64,000 nt of DNA from Candidatus Latescibacterota bacterium (lineage in GTDB: Bacteria; Latescibacterota; UBA2968; UBA8231), in NCBI GenBank assembly GCA_022820485.1, contig JAJEFJ010000103.1, positions 124,001 through 188,000 on the forward strand. Direction: 5' to 3'. Under the pieces are notes generated by a model. That model had not been told where the DNA came from and searched no databases. It saw nothing but the letters and a program-made list of their open reading frames with translations. Of this stretch, positions 1 through 8,259 are shown piece after piece. The translations under genes were made by a program, and so were the position numbers. Numbering within the stretch: position 1 is the first letter of the stretch; each line of letters begins with the position of its first letter.

Positions 1-1827
1 CGTGCTCCCACCTTTATCGTGCCCGACGCTGAGTTGATCTTTCTAATTAATCCGGATGGCGGCGACCGTTGGGTTCAGCTACCGCCTGTGCGCGGATTCC
101 CCATTGTAGCTGGTGCTCCGGCGCGGTTATTCGCACTCGCTCCGGCGGATGGGCTCATCGACGAAGATACCGCACTGACGCTGCGCGTTGAGGACGAGTG
201 GGGGAACCCTTTGCCCATCGAGGATTCCGTTCCGGAGGTAGTTCCTGCCGACGGAGTCAGAGTGGTCTCCGTCGAAAGGGCTGGCGACATGCCTGCTTAC
301 CGGGCACGGGTGCGTATCGACAGCCCGGGGATTCATCGCATTGAGGTCGCTGTTCCTCGCTTCCAACTGCGGGCAGAGAGCAATCCGGTGCGCATCGCCG
401 CTGAGTCCCCTCCGTTGCGCGTCTTCTGGGGCGACCTGCATGCTGGCCAAGGCCAAATTGGCTGCGGCGTCGGCTCGGTGCGCCACCATTTTGACTACGC
501 CCGTCACGTAGCTGGTTTGCAAGTCTGCTCGCACCAAGCAAATGACCACCACGTCAGCCTAGACCTGTGGGAGCAAACGCGCCGCGAATCGGCTGCTGCC
601 AATGAGGAGGGATGTTTCGTCGCCTTTCTCGGGTGCGAATGGAGTGCCTACACACCGGAGGGCGGCGACCGCAACGTCATTTACCGACGCGATGAGCCGC
701 GCTTGCGGCGTTCTGGTCGCTTCTTCACCGAAGACGTGCCTGATCCAGAGCCTGACCTCGAAACAGCGACCGAGTTTTTGGCTGTCATGCGGGATGAAGA
801 GGTGTTCATCAACATGCACGCTGGTGGCCGGCCGACCAACCTCGATTTTCACGAACCGGGAATCGAAACTCTCGCTGAGGTACACTCCACTCACGGTACT
901 TCGGACTGGTTTGTGCTCGATGCCTTGCGTCGCGGTTATCGCGTCGGGATAACTGCTGGAACCGACGGCGTTGCCGGTCGGCCCGGATGCGACCACCCCG
1001 GTAGCAGGCTTATCCGCAACGCGCGCAGCGGTGTTACCGCTTTTCTGGCCTCCGAACTCACTCAGGATGGGCTATGGGAAGCGATTGCAGCGAGGCGGTG
1101 TTACGCCACTGACGGACCTCGCATCCTGCTCGACGTCCGCGCCGACGGCTATCTCATGGGCAGCGAATACGCAACAACCGAATCTCCTCTTGTGTCGATT
1201 GAGGCAGAGGGGACAGCGGCGATTGAGCAAATTGACCTGCTGTGCGGTCCCGACTTGCTGTGGACATGGCGACCGACGATGGCATCTGCCGAAGGTGCCT
1301 TGCGCATCCTGTGGGGAGGAACCGAACGGCGCGGTAGTGCTCCCGATCAGCGCGTCTGCTGGAAGGGCCGGTTTGTCGTCGAAAACGGACGCATCGCCCA
1401 TGTCGAGCCAGTCGCTTTGGTCACTCTCTTCGACCGTCTCGAACTGGCTGACGACCAAACGGTCTGTTTCGACACGGTCACGGCCGGCAACCGCATGGGA
1501 ATGTGCCTAGCAATCGAAGCAGACGCGGAGACATTATGCCGCTTTGAATCCGGTCCTGCGACCTTCGCATTTGGCTTGGCCCAAGTGCGGGAGCAACCGA
1601 TGCGAGTGGATGCGGGGGGTGTCAGTCGGCACGTCATCGTCGGACAGGTCCCGAACCCGAACCTGCCACGGCGAGTGGAACTTTCGTTTCGGGATACGCG
1701 GACGGCAACGGGTTTATGTCCCTACTGGGTGCAACTGACGCAGTGCGATCAGCACCGCGCTTGGAGTAGCCCAATTTACGTCCAGCGCCAGAATTGGACT
1801 AAAAACGTCCGTTCAACTACTCAGTAG
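1..1827 (+). CDS. DUF3604 / PHP-like metal-dependent protein (5' end cut by window)
   Basis: The reading frame is open from base 1; the first internal start is GTG at 19, so the true N-terminus is probably outside the window. The first ~130 residues look like beta-rich, Ig-like sequence (PADGLIDEDTALTLRVEDEWGNP). The core follows: FWGDLHAG, which resembles the first metal-binding motif of PHP-type phosphoesterases, then CSHQANDHH, FLGCEWSAY, FINMHAGG and GITAGTDG, a His/Asp-rich order typical of DUF3604. The C-terminal ~200 residues are again beta-rich. DUF3604 proteins are presumed metal-dependent hydrolases, but their substrates are unknown. An 87-bp gap separates it from the next gene on the same strand. 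Family call fairly sure; reaction unknown. Confidence 0.75.
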   Translation, partial: RAPTFIVPDAELIFLINPDGGDRWVQLPPVRGFPIVAGAPARLFALAPADGLIDEDTALTLRVEDEWGNPLPIEDSVPEVVPADGVRVVSVERAGDMPAYRARVRIDSPGIHRIEVAVPRFQLRAESNPVRIAAESPPLRVFWGDLHAGQGQIGCGVGSVRHHFDYARHVAGLQVCSHQANDHHVSLDLWEQTRRESAAANEEGCFVAFLGCEWSAYTPEGGDRNVIYRRDEPRLRRSGRFFTEDVPDPEPDLETATEFLAVMRDEEVFINMHAGGRPTNLDFHEPGIETLAEVHSTHGTSDWFVLDALRRGYRVGITAGTDGVAGRPGCDHPGSRLIRNARSGVTAFLASELTQDGLWEAIAARRCYATDGPRILLDVRADGYLMGSEYATTESPLVSIEAEGTAAIEQIDLLCGPDLLWTWRPTMASAEGALRILWGGTERRGSAPDQRVCWKGRFVVENGRIAHVEPVALVTLFDRLELADDQTVCFDTVTAGNRMGMCLAIEADAETLCRFESGPATFAFGLAQVREQPMRVDAGGVSRHVIVGQVPNPNLPRRVELSFRDTRTATGLCPYWVQLTQCDQHRAWSSPIYVQRQNWTKNVRSTTQ

Positions 1828-1932
1828 TACGACAGCAACAGTCAATCAAGCTGCTATCATTGTGCGTCGGTCGCGTCCGTTGCATATTCGTGCGGGACAT
1901 CGAGATAACACCTTTTGACATGGAGACCCCGG

Positions 1933-3510
1933 ATGAAGAACTCTTCGATCTACATTCCCGCCTGCGACTGGGACGCGACCGCATCATTCCCGCAGTCTTG
2001 GGGATCTCCGCCTCTTGGCTGGCAGTATGCCAAGCGCCTAGTGCTGATAAACGACACGGTACACGAACGCCGGGGCGAACCGGTCGAAGCGGATGTGGAC
2101 ATTCACGCTGGACACGTCACCGATCTTGGCCGCGAAGTCCGCGTCGCCCGTCTCCACAGCGAAACCGGTCCTATGGAAGTCGTGCCGAGTCAAGTGCACC
2201 TCATCAATCGCGAGGACGAGTTGCTGCGCTGCCGGTTGTTTTTCCTCGCCGATGTGGCTGCTGAGGGTTCGGCGACTTACCTCCTGCTGTACGGCAACCC
2301 GGAGGCATCCGAGCCTCACTACGACACCGACCTCAAGGTTTCGGGCGAGGGGTATGCCCTCGAGGTGGAAAACGAGCATTACCGCGCGGTCCTCGGGAAG
2401 ATGAACGGCAACTGGCAAGACCACTACTCGAAAAGGGGGCCGGCAGAACTCGTACACCGGCAAGGCCACGGAGTCGAAGGCACCATTCACTGGGGCCCCG
2501 ACTGGAGCGACGAGCGCGTCGGTCGCTACCGGCTCACCAACTGGGACGGCCCACCTCTGTTCGACTACGATGTGATCAAGGGACCGGTCTGCGTGCGCAT
2601 CCGCCGCTGGGGCCACCCCATCCTGTCAATCGGTCCCCAAGTTGGCCAGCCTCACAAGGTCATGGCTACCGTGACCTACAGCTTCTGGGTCGGTCAGCCC
2701 TACGTCATCATGGAATCGCAGCTCAAAGTTCTCGAGGATGTGCGTTTCCGCGATTGCCGCAACGACGAGTTTGTCATCGGTGAACAGCTACCCGAACGAG
2801 CTTGGATGGGACCGGATGGAGAGATTGGTTTGGGTGCCCGGGGCTGGCAGCGCGAAGACCCTCGCTGGGTGACTCATTTCAATCGCGAAACCGGCGAAGG
2901 ATTCGGCAGCATTCACCTTGAATTCGAAAACACCAATCCGAGCTGGCCGCAGCCGGCCCACGCCGGATTCTCGCACACCGGCACCTGGGTCCGCTATCCG
3001 GTGCAGCTCGCGGCGATGCGCGCTGGCGAGCACGTGTACGAGAAGAACGCCTACGTCCTGCACCGGTACGAAGAGGGGGGAGAACACCACGGTCTCGGCG
3101 ACCTTGTTGACCACCAACAGCGCCTTCTTAACCCGATCACCCAAGGGGAAGCCGCTCCGGCTCCTAGGCCCATCAACCTCGACAATGTCATGGACGCGCT
3201 GCGGGCTACGAACGAATTCGAGCTCTACGTCGAGGGGTCGCCTTGGGGGCAGCGCCAGCTCAGTTTTGTCGATATCGGCATCGTGCAGGAGGTCGTCATC
3301 GAGGGCCGCGACATCCGCGTCGATATCGTCATGCCGTACGCAGGGCGCGAGACTTGGTTCGACTGGTTTTCCGACGGCATCGAGGAGCAACTCCGTGCCC
3401 GCTTGCGGGACGTCGGCGAGGTCGAAGTGCGTCTCGTTCGCGAGCCGAAATGGACTCCACAGCGGCTGAGCGACCGCGCCCGCCGCGTCATTGGTCCTGG
3501 GGAAGAGTAG
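1933..3510 (+). CDS. Sandwich-type protein with C-terminal DUF59 (MIP18/PaaD-like) domain
   Basis: I chose the ATG at 1933 because GGAG lies 7 bases upstream; an in-frame TTG at 1915 is the alternative. The protein is 525 residues. Residues ~20-400 are beta-rich with many Trp/Tyr/His (HWGPDWSDERVGRY, SHTGTWVRYPVQLAAMRAGEH) and may be a mutarotase-like sandwich; I recognise no family there. Residues ~415-520 closely follow DUF59: VMDALRATNEFEL, FVDIGIVQEV, then the hallmark W-T-P-x-x-L-S-x-x-A-R-x-x-x-G near the end. The conserved Cys of SufT/PaaD proteins is absent (MPYAGRETW at that place). No signal peptide is evident. The domain fusion is unusual and its function unknown. The stop lies 4 bases from that of the convergent gene. 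Confidence 0.7.
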   Translation: MKNSSIYIPACDWDATASFPQSWGSPPLGWQYAKRLVLINDTVHERRGEPVEADVDIHAGHVTDLGREVRVARLHSETGPMEVVPSQVHLINREDELLRCRLFFLADVAAEGSATYLLLYGNPEASEPHYDTDLKVSGEGYALEVENEHYRAVLGKMNGNWQDHYSKRGPAELVHRQGHGVEGTIHWGPDWSDERVGRYRLTNWDGPPLFDYDVIKGPVCVRIRRWGHPILSIGPQVGQPHKVMATVTYSFWVGQPYVIMESQLKVLEDVRFRDCRNDEFVIGEQLPERAWMGPDGEIGLGARGWQREDPRWVTHFNRETGEGFGSIHLEFENTNPSWPQPAHAGFSHTGTWVRYPVQLAAMRAGEHVYEKNAYVLHRYEEGGEHHGLGDLVDHQQRLLNPITQGEAAPAPRPINLDNVMDALRATNEFELYVEGSPWGQRQLSFVDIGIVQEVVIEGRDIRVDIVMPYAGRETWFDWFSDGIEEQLRARLRDVGEVEVRLVREPKWTPQRLSDRARRVIGPGEE

Positions 3511-3514
3511 CCTC

Positions 3515-4885
3515 TTATAACACCAGTTTGTCCGGTGGCTCGTAGTCGCTTTTGCGCGGGTCCCAGCGGGTGCCGCATTTGTCGCTGATAACCACCCATT
3601 CACCCGCACTGAGGTTCCCTTGGTGGTGGTAGTTGAAGCGCCGTAGCCCCGCGGCCTCGGCGGTGTCGAGCAACATCTTGAGGTCGCGCGCCGACATGGG
3701 GTCGCCGTCGTGGGGAAAGCGACCGGTGTCGAGCCAGGGCACGATGCGCTCTGGGTCATCGACCGCGGCCAGCGCCCGTCGCGTCTCTTGCGTTACCACC
3801 TGCTCGAAAAACTCTGGATTGAGGGCGCTTTCGAAGTCGAGCATGTCGTCGCCTACGCCTGGCAGGACGATGCCGAAGAGCGCCTGCACGACATCGAGGG
3901 TATCGGCCACGCTGATCCCCGGATTCCACTCCAAGAGTGTCTGCGAATAGCGATAGACCGTGCCGAGGAAGCCGTCGAAGCCCCGGTGAAAGAAGTAGTG
4001 CTTCGGCAGCAGGAAGTCCATGAACTGGGCCAGATCGACGAAATCATATCCACACAAGGGAGCAAAGGCGGCTGAGCGCGGGCCGCATCCTAGGCGCACC
4101 GGACGCTCTAGCTCGGCGGCGACGCCTGCGCGGATGCGGCGAAAATAGCGAGTCAGCGAGTCGGCCCGAAACGACAGCCAGGCCATCAGGTCGGGATCGG
4201 CTCCGAGCATGCGGTAGGCTCCGACTAGGCCGCCGCGGGCGTGTCCGCGAATGCGCACCGGATCGAGGTTGTGGAACAGGGACAGGAGCCTGTCTTTGGC
4301 GGCTACCATGGCCTCGTAGTCGTACCCCAGATCTGCGGCCATCGGCGCTACAGATTCCGGCAGGTCGTGAAAGAAGTAGGAGCGGTGATTCATGTGATGG
4401 GGGGCGATTTCGTACCCCCACTCCGGCCCGTCCATCACGGCGCCGTCTGCCATCGGGAAGTGCTCCAGCGTATCGACCATGCGCGCTACTCGCGATGCCA
4501 GCGTCTGGTCGTCGTGCAGGTGGTGGCCCTGCCCGCCCGGACCGGCACCACCGTCGGCGTACATACAGTAAACCTGCATGCCGCGATCTTTGGCGGCGTT
4601 CATCGTCTTTTCTAACAAGGCTCTTTTTTCGGGCAGCTTGTGTTCTGGCGGAGGCGGTGGTTCGACGCCGAGTCGCGCGTACACCGCTGGGTTTGGATCG
4701 TACGCCTCGGCCACGATGTCGTCAGTGGGAGCGGACACGGCATCTTTCGATAGTTTTGCAGTGCCGAAAACGAGTGGACCGAACACGACGCCGTCGACGC
4801 CGCCTTCTGCCCAAGCATCGAGTATGCGCTCGTGATCGTTCATTACGCTTTCGAGATCGCGCATTACATCCATCCATAGCTTCAT
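3515..4885 (-). CDS. Uncharacterised TIM-barrel-like protein
   Basis: The ATG at 4885 is preceded by a perfect AGGAGG six bases upstream, so the in-frame TTG slightly further out was rejected. The 456-residue product is soluble with no signal peptide. It alternates hydrophobic strands and helices in a barrel-like pattern: DGVVFGPLVFG, GMQVYCMYADGG, DGAVMDGPEWGYEIAPHH, VRIRGHARGG, LRRFNYHHQGN. Asp/Glu residues at strand ends (MDGPEWG) resemble glycosidase-type barrels, but I recognise no named family, so no function is assigned. It lies 19 bp downstream of a PhyH oxygenase on the same strand, which suggests co-transcription with an oxidative or small-molecule catabolic role. Confidence 0.65.
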   Translation of the reverse strand: MKLWMDVMRDLESVMNDHERILDAWAEGGVDGVVFGPLVFGTAKLSKDAVSAPTDDIVAEAYDPNPAVYARLGVEPPPPPEHKLPEKRALLEKTMNAAKDRGMQVYCMYADGGAGPGGQGHHLHDDQTLASRVARMVDTLEHFPMADGAVMDGPEWGYEIAPHHMNHRSYFFHDLPESVAPMAADLGYDYEAMVAAKDRLLSLFHNLDPVRIRGHARGGLVGAYRMLGADPDLMAWLSFRADSLTRYFRRIRAGVAAELERPVRLGCGPRSAAFAPLCGYDFVDLAQFMDFLLPKHYFFHRGFDGFLGTVYRYSQTLLEWNPGISVADTLDVVQALFGIVLPGVGDDMLDFESALNPEFFEQVVTQETRRALAAVDDPERIVPWLDTGRFPHDGDPMSARDLKMLLDTAEAAGLRRFNYHHQGNLSAGEWVVISDKCGTRWDPRKSDYEPPDKLVL

Positions 4886-4904
4886 GGTCAACCTCCTCTG
4901 TTGT

Positions 4905-5660
4905 TCAGTGGGTAGGCGTAAAGCGGCACACGCCGTCGAAGGAGACGCGCAACCGGGGGTGGCTCTCGTAGGGCCACGGATTGTAGGAGCGGGGAATGTA
5001 GTGGCCGGCCCAGCTATGGCGGAAAGCGCCCTCGTCCAAAATGGGGCCGCCGCGATGGATTATCCGGCCGTTGAAGAACACGATGTCGCCTTTGTCCGCT
5101 TCAACGGCAATTTCCGGCAATTCATTGCGCGTGAAAAGGGCGTCAAAAGCGTCGTCTGGTTCCCAGCCATACCAAGGGCCTAACTCGCCGTTTTCGTCGC
5201 GGCGAAAATGGCGTTTTTCTATTAGCTCTCCCTTGTGAGACCCTACCTGAATGTGAATGCTGCCGTTGCGAGCGCTGACTGGCTGGAGAGCGACCCAAGC
5301 CGACATGCAGCCCGGCAGGAAAAAGGCGTCTTGGTGTCGGCGTTGCTCGGAGCCTTTGTAAAAGTACATGCTCTGGACTCCGTCGGGTTCGTCGCCGAGG
5401 AAGGTGTGCAGCGGCTGGCGCAGTCGGGGATCGAGCATCCAAGCTAGGCCGGTCGGATGGTGCAGGCTGCGGCTAATTAGGCGGCTCCAATCGTCCGACT
5501 GGCGCGGGGGATAGCCCTCGACGCTGAAGCGGCCGGCGTGGAGGTCCATCATGTAGGCGACAAAGCGGTCGCACTCGTCGGCGGTAAAGCCGCCGCGGAC
5601 GATCGTATAGCCGTCGCGCTCGTATTGTTCTTGGTGCAGGGAGGTTATTTCCAGTTCCAT
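4905..5660 (-). CDS. Phytanoyl-CoA dioxygenase (PhyH) family protein
   Basis: Predicted Fe(II)/2-oxoglutarate-dependent oxygenase of 251 residues. With the ATG at 5660, the iron facial triad reads His109-Gln-Asp111 (RRHQDAFF) and the distal His202 (GRIIHRGG), and an Arg follows at the place expected for 2-oxoglutarate binding. The N-terminal motif YERDGYTIVRGGFTADEC is typical of PhyH. A TTG six codons upstream is an alternative start; neither has a strong ribosome binding site. It is the first gene of a two-gene unit with the TIM-barrel protein. The substrate cannot be read from sequence; PhyH family members hydroxylate or halogenate very diverse small molecules. Confidence 0.85.
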   Translation of the reverse strand: MELEITSLHQEQYERDGYTIVRGGFTADECDRFVAYMMDLHAGRFSVEGYPPRQSDDWSRLISRSLHHPTGLAWMLDPRLRQPLHTFLGDEPDGVQSMYFYKGSEQRRHQDAFFLPGCMSAWVALQPVSARNGSIHIQVGSHKGELIEKRHFRRDENGELGPWYGWEPDDAFDALFTRNELPEIAVEADKGDIVFFNGRIIHRGGPILDEGAFRHSWAGHYIPRSYNPWPYESHPRLRVSFDGVCRFTPTH

Positions 5661-5692
5661 CGGGTGCTCGCTCTGCAATTATGGGCTTGACT

Positions 5693-5722
5693 ACTGACTG
5701 AATTAACGTTAATTCAGTCAGT
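5693..5722. promoter_or_regulatory. 30-bp perfect palindrome, candidate operator
   Basis: The half-site ACTGACTGAATTAAC is followed immediately by its exact reverse complement, giving 15-bp arms with no spacer. It ends three bases before the ATG of the DUF4143 ATPase gene and takes the place where a ribosome binding site would be. A dimeric regulator could bind it and block transcription or initiation, or the mRNA could fold over the start region. It lies in the gap between the divergent PhyH and ATPase genes. Confidence 0.7.
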
Positions 5723-5725
5723 ATT

Positions 5726-6883
5726 ATGTCCGTTATCTATATTCCCCAAGCACAACTTACTCGACTCAAGCGCCTAGCTATCCCCGGTAAAGTCGCCGTG
5801 GTGTACGGTCCTAGGCGGGTGGGCAAGACCACCTTGATCCAGCATTACGTCCAACAGTACGACCGCGACGCCCTCTTAGTGACTGGAGAAGATATAACGG
5901 TGCGTGAGTATTTGGAAAGTCAATCCCTAGTCAAATTGCGAGCCTTTATTGGCCAACGGCGCACATTGATTATCGACGAAGCCCAGTACGTGCGGCAAAT
6001 CGGCCTGAATCTAAAGCTATTAGCCGACCATGTCGAAGGGCTGCGCATTATCGCCACGGGGTCTTCTTCCTTTGATCTAGCTCAGCAGACGGGCGAGCCT
6101 TTGACGGGCCGCAAATACACCCTGCTGCTGTTGCCCTTGGCCCAGCTCGAACTGCAGGAGGTGGAAACAGCTCATCAGACTAGGGCCTTGCTCGAACTGC
6201 GGTTGATCTACGGGTCGTACCCGGAAGTCGTCCTGATGGAGTCGAACGAAGATCGTCAGCTTTATATAAAGGAATTAATCGCTTCCTATCTGTTCAAAGA
6301 TATTCTACAGTTGGAAGGCATTCGACACGCCGACAAACTGCTCCGCTTGCTCCAGTTGCTTGCTTTTCAGATTGGCCGCGAGGTTTCAGTGGCGGAATTG
6401 GGCACTCAACTGGGCATGAACAAGAACACGGTGGAGCGCTATCTCGACCTGCTCGAAAAAGCCTATATCCTCTATAGCCGCCGCGGCTTCAGCCGCAATC
6501 TCCGCAAGGAAATTACCAAGAGCCGACGCTACTATTTTTACGACAATGGCATTAGGAACGGACTGATCAACAACTTCAACGTCCTGTCTCTGCGCGACGA
6601 TGTGGGGGCCTTGTGGGAGAACTATGTCTTGGTCGAACGACTGAAGTACAACCTATACACGGGGCGCTTGGCCGAGAGCCATTTCTGGCGCACCTACGAC
6701 CAGCAGGAGATCGACCTGATTGAGGAGTGGGGAGGGAGTCTGCACGCCGCTGAAATGAAGTGGTCGCCGCAATCTACCGTCCGGGCACCCCGAGGCTGGC
6801 GTCAGGCGTATAGCGATAGTTCGTTCGAGGTCGTCCATCAAGGGAATTACCTCGATTTTATTACTGGCTCGATCATGGAATAA
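5726..6883 (+). CDS. AAA ATPase with DUF4143 C-terminal domain
   Basis: The 385-residue protein has the ATP-binding AAA_14 architecture followed by DUF4143. Walker A is GPRRVGKT (residues 28-35), Walker B is RTLIIDEAQYV (~79-89) and a sensor-like ATGSSSFD follows. A winged-helix-like stretch (VSVAELGTQLGMNKNTVERYLDLLEKAYIL) comes next, and the C-terminus has EIDLI...AAEMKWS, resembling the D-ExK core of PD-(D/E)XK nucleases. These proteins are widespread in bacteria and archaea and often sit in mobile or defence regions; their cellular role is not settled. The ATG follows the 30-bp palindrome and has no visible Shine-Dalgarno. The TIR gene starts 14 bp after its stop, so the two are probably co-transcribed. 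Confidence 0.85.
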   Translation: MSVIYIPQAQLTRLKRLAIPGKVAVVYGPRRVGKTTLIQHYVQQYDRDALLVTGEDITVREYLESQSLVKLRAFIGQRRTLIIDEAQYVRQIGLNLKLLADHVEGLRIIATGSSSFDLAQQTGEPLTGRKYTLLLLPLAQLELQEVETAHQTRALLELRLIYGSYPEVVLMESNEDRQLYIKELIASYLFKDILQLEGIRHADKLLRLLQLLAFQIGREVSVAELGTQLGMNKNTVERYLDLLEKAYILYSRRGFSRNLRKEITKSRRYYFYDNGIRNGLINNFNVLSLRDDVGALWENYVLVERLKYNLYTGRLAESHFWRTYDQQEIDLIEEWGGSLHAAEMKWSPQSTVRAPRGWRQAYSDSSFEVVHQGNYLDFITGSIME

Positions 6884-6897
6884 TCAAGGAGATTTAG

Positions 6898-7923
6898 ATG
6901 AACGAAAATAGGCTGTTTTTTAGTTATTGCCATGCTGAAAAGAAACGCATGGATGAGATCGTTCCGTTGGTTGAGGCGGCCGGTGTCCCTGTGTGGTGGG
7001 ACGAGTATGCGTTGAAGTTCGGCCTCCATTTAGGTGATGAAATCGACAAGGGGTTGGAAACCTCACGGGGAGCAGTGCTTTTCATATCGCCTAAATACGA
7101 CAGAAAAAGCAATGATCAAGAAAATTATATCTACCGTGAAAAGGAGTTTATACTCAAAAGGAAAGAGCAGCTTGGGGCCGACTATTTTGTCGGAGTTGTC
7201 CTTTGGGAAGGGGCCAGCGAAGCAGCCGTTCCTCCTAAACTAAAAAATTTCAAATACTCAAATACAGACAAAGATACAAGTATCATCCTTCAGATTATTC
7301 AAGGATGGAGACATTTCGAGAAATATAATATTCCCAAGGGGGGCCGAAAGTTGCTGGATGCTGTATTAAAGGTCGCCCATAAAGATGATGGGCGTACTCA
7401 CGGGATTATTTCTATTGACGAGCCTTGGGGAGGTCGTTTTTTCTCATTGGATGCAGAGCGTCTTTCCTCTGACGGCCGAGGGGAGGTGCCCGCATGTTAT
7501 AAAGAAGGGCTAACAGCCCTTGTGAGAGCAAGATACGTGGAAGAGGAATATCCAGGAAGTCAATCCTACCGGGTTACGAGAGCCGGTTTCGCCTACGCGA
7601 AAACAGGTAAGGAACCGGAGCAGTTGATACAGACGGTTTCCGACGAAGGACGGGAAATTTTGCGGCAGGCAGTCACCACGAGTGCAGACGGAGATATTAC
7701 GATACCACACGGAGTGATAGGCCCGCAGGAGCTGATAGTGGATGGGAAGGATATTCTACCCGATACGAAGCCCTATACTTTTGCGATGTGGAGGGGTGGT
7801 CTGAAAGACCTAGAAGATTGCGGGTATGCAGAGTTTAACGGCAGCGGCGAGTACGGCGTGTGCTACAAAGTTACGCATAAAGGATATATCTTCGCAAAAC
7901 AACTTGGATTCGAGATAGAATAG
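6898..7923 (+). CDS. TIR-domain protein with two C-terminal winged-helix-like repeats
   Basis: A strong AAGGAG lies six bases before the ATG. Residues ~4-137 form a TIR domain: RLFFSYCHAEKK, VPVWWDEYALKFG, LETSRGAVLFISPKYD, then Y79-x-x-x-E83, the position of the catalytic Glu of NAD-cleaving TIRs. Residues ~149-236 and ~251-337 are two diverged copies of one unit: each starts G-R-x-(L/I)-L, has H-G-(I/V)-I, and ends G-L-x-x-L...Y-x-(V)-T-x-x-G-x-x-(F/Y)-A-K, a winged-helix-like pattern. The TIR is likely an NAD+ hydrolase effector of an antiviral system and the repeats a sensing or binding module; both are inference. The gene is visibly more AT-rich than the host core genes. No Thoeris ThsA-like partner is present. 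Confidence 0.85.
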   Translation: MNENRLFFSYCHAEKKRMDEIVPLVEAAGVPVWWDEYALKFGLHLGDEIDKGLETSRGAVLFISPKYDRKSNDQENYIYREKEFILKRKEQLGADYFVGVVLWEGASEAAVPPKLKNFKYSNTDKDTSIILQIIQGWRHFEKYNIPKGGRKLLDAVLKVAHKDDGRTHGIISIDEPWGGRFFSLDAERLSSDGRGEVPACYKEGLTALVRARYVEEEYPGSQSYRVTRAGFAYAKTGKEPEQLIQTVSDEGREILRQAVTTSADGDITIPHGVIGPQELIVDGKDILPDTKPYTFAMWRGGLKDLEDCGYAEFNGSGEYGVCYKVTHKGYIFAKQLGFEIE

Positions 7924-7992
7924 GAAAATATCTATTACTCGCAGATGAGTTTGCTCACTTTAATGAAGTGGTCAAAACCAGAAAGAACTCTT

Positions 7993-8259
7993 ATGGTCTA
8001 TAAAGGATATATCGCTCGAATTGAATACAGCAATGACGATGGTTGCTTTATCGGGCATATTGCAGGGATCGATGACGTCGTTGGTTTTCACGGCGAGTCT
8101 GTCGCCGAACTGCGGGCCGCTTTTGAGGAAGCGGTTGATGATTATCTCCAGACTTGTGAAAAACTGAATCGACCGCCGCAAAAGCCAAAGCCTTATTCTG
8201 GTAATCTTTATAAGGAGCCCATCATGTCAGATCAAGAAACAGGACGTTCTAACTCCTGA
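7993..8259 (+). CDS. HicB-like antitoxin fold protein, C-terminally truncated
   Basis: From the ATG at 7993 the 88-residue product begins MVYKGYIARIEYSNDDGCF and continues IDDVVGFHGESVAELRAAFEEAVDDYL, followed by QKPKPYSGN, the classic HicB-like partial RNase-H fold. Complete HicB proteins of this group continue after YSG into a ribbon-helix-helix DNA-binding domain; here only about 18 unrelated residues follow. In-frame ATGs at 7945 and 7963 could add a short N-terminal tail. No HicA toxin gene lies on either side. The last 28 bases overlap the convergent GHKL gene, so truncation by a rearrangement at this junction is likely. It may be a remnant or a stand-alone fold. Confidence 0.7.
   Translation: MVYKGYIARIEYSNDDGCFIGHIAGIDDVVGFHGESVAELRAAFEEAVDDYLQTCEKLNRPPQKPKPYSGNLYKEPIMSDQETGRSNS

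Noticed and set aside
6898-7923. Thoeris system
   Set aside because: A TIR protein is present but no ThsA-like NAD-binding or SLOG protein is adjacent; neighbours are a DUF4143 ATPase and a HicB fragment.
7921-7992. HicA toxin gene between TIR and HicB
   Set aside because: Only 72 bases are available and no frame resembles the short double-stranded RNA-binding fold of HicA.
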